DNA from: Clostridia bacterium
GTDB lineage: Bacteria; Bacillota; Clostridia; DUPQ01
Length of the DNA: 5,522 nucleotides
Reading direction: 5' to 3'
NCBI GenBank assembly: GCA_028690885.1
Contig: JAQVAJ010000124.1
Location: 1 to 5,522 of the forward strand
Positions 5,328 to 5,522 of the stretch are shown one piece after another (position 1 is the stretch's first letter; every line of letters begins with the position of its first letter). Below the pieces are notes generated by a model. It was not told the origin of the DNA. It ran no database searches and saw nothing but the letters and a program-made list of their open reading frames with translations. The position numbers were made by a program, and so were the translations under genes.

Positions 5328-5522
5328 ATGGACGCATCAAAACAGTTAGAGATAATAAAGCGCGGTGCGGTCGAGATAATCAACGAGACCGCCTTGTTTG
5401 AGAAGCTGAAGAAGAAGAAACAGCTTGTCATCAAGGCGGGTTTCGACCCGACTGCGCCGGACATCCACCTCGGCCATACGGTCCTGTTGAGGAAACTGCG
5501 GCATTTTCAGGACCTGGGGCAC
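5328..5522 (+). CDS. tyrS: Tyrosyl-tRNA synthetase, N-terminal part (runs off right edge)
   Basis: This class I synthetase charges tRNA-Tyr in the cytoplasm. The 65 visible codons, translated by hand, begin MDASKQLEIIKRGAVEII. They reach KAGFDPTAPDIHLGHTVLLR, which contains the class I HIGH signature as HLGH, followed by KLRHFQDLGH. The form GFDPTAPD.HLGHTVLL-KLR-FQDLGH is that of the TyrZ-like branch, unlike the GFDPTADSLHLGH form of E. coli TyrS. The ATG lies four bases after the rpsA stop, with AAGG at 5315-5318 (9-base spacing) inside the end of rpsA, so the two are probably co-transcribed. The KMSKS loop and the C-terminal tRNA-binding domain are beyond the window. Confidence 0.93.
   Translation, partial: MDASKQLEIIKRGAVEIINETALFEKLKKKKQLVIKAGFDPTAPDIHLGHTVLLRKLRHFQDLGH

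Overview
The window is two unrelated pieces of genome joined at about position 4604-4613. The left piece (about 4.6 kb) is AT-rich, and every gene on it is on the minus strand. It has textbook Shine-Dalgarno sites (AAGGAGG, AGGAG, GGGAG) and looks like a low-GC, Firmicutes/Clostridia-type anaerobe; this assignment is tentative. The right piece (about 0.9 kb) is clearly richer in G+C (about 57% in one hand-counted 60-base block, against about 27% in one intergenic block on the left). It reads on the plus strand, uses AGG and ATA codons freely, and carries a ribosomal-protein-S1/tyrosyl-tRNA-synthetase pair from some other bacterium whose phylum I cannot fix. Both genes that meet at the junction lack their 5' ends at the same place, so a chimeric contig is the simplest explanation.

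Left piece, in transcription order (right to left). A sugar-acid operon comes first: the C-terminal end of 6-phosphogluconate dehydrogenase (gnd), then an SDR-family oxidoreductase of the D-mannonate/fructuronate type, then a LarA-family nickel-pincer hydroxyacid racemase/epimerase. The last two are separated by a single base and look translationally coupled. The operon ends in a clear intrinsic terminator near 2111-2144. After an AT-rich intergenic region comes a second operon: an HTH-cupin regulator with a consensus sigma-A-type promoter and operator-like repeats, then potA (spermidine/putrescine ABC transporter ATPase), then the 5' part of potB (permease), which runs off the left edge.

How the genes may work together. 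LarA homologues include D-gluconate 2-epimerases (gluconate <-> mannonate), and the neighbouring SDR resembles enzymes that interconvert mannonate and fructuronate. The pair could therefore join gluconate to the hexuronate pathway, with Gnd handling 6-phosphogluconate. This is the most interesting hypothesis in the window, and it is inference from context and conserved residues. The second operon is a conventional self-regulated polyamine uptake locus.

Right piece: three S1 RNA-binding repeats at the C-terminus of ribosomal protein S1, then four bases, then the first 65 codons of tyrS.
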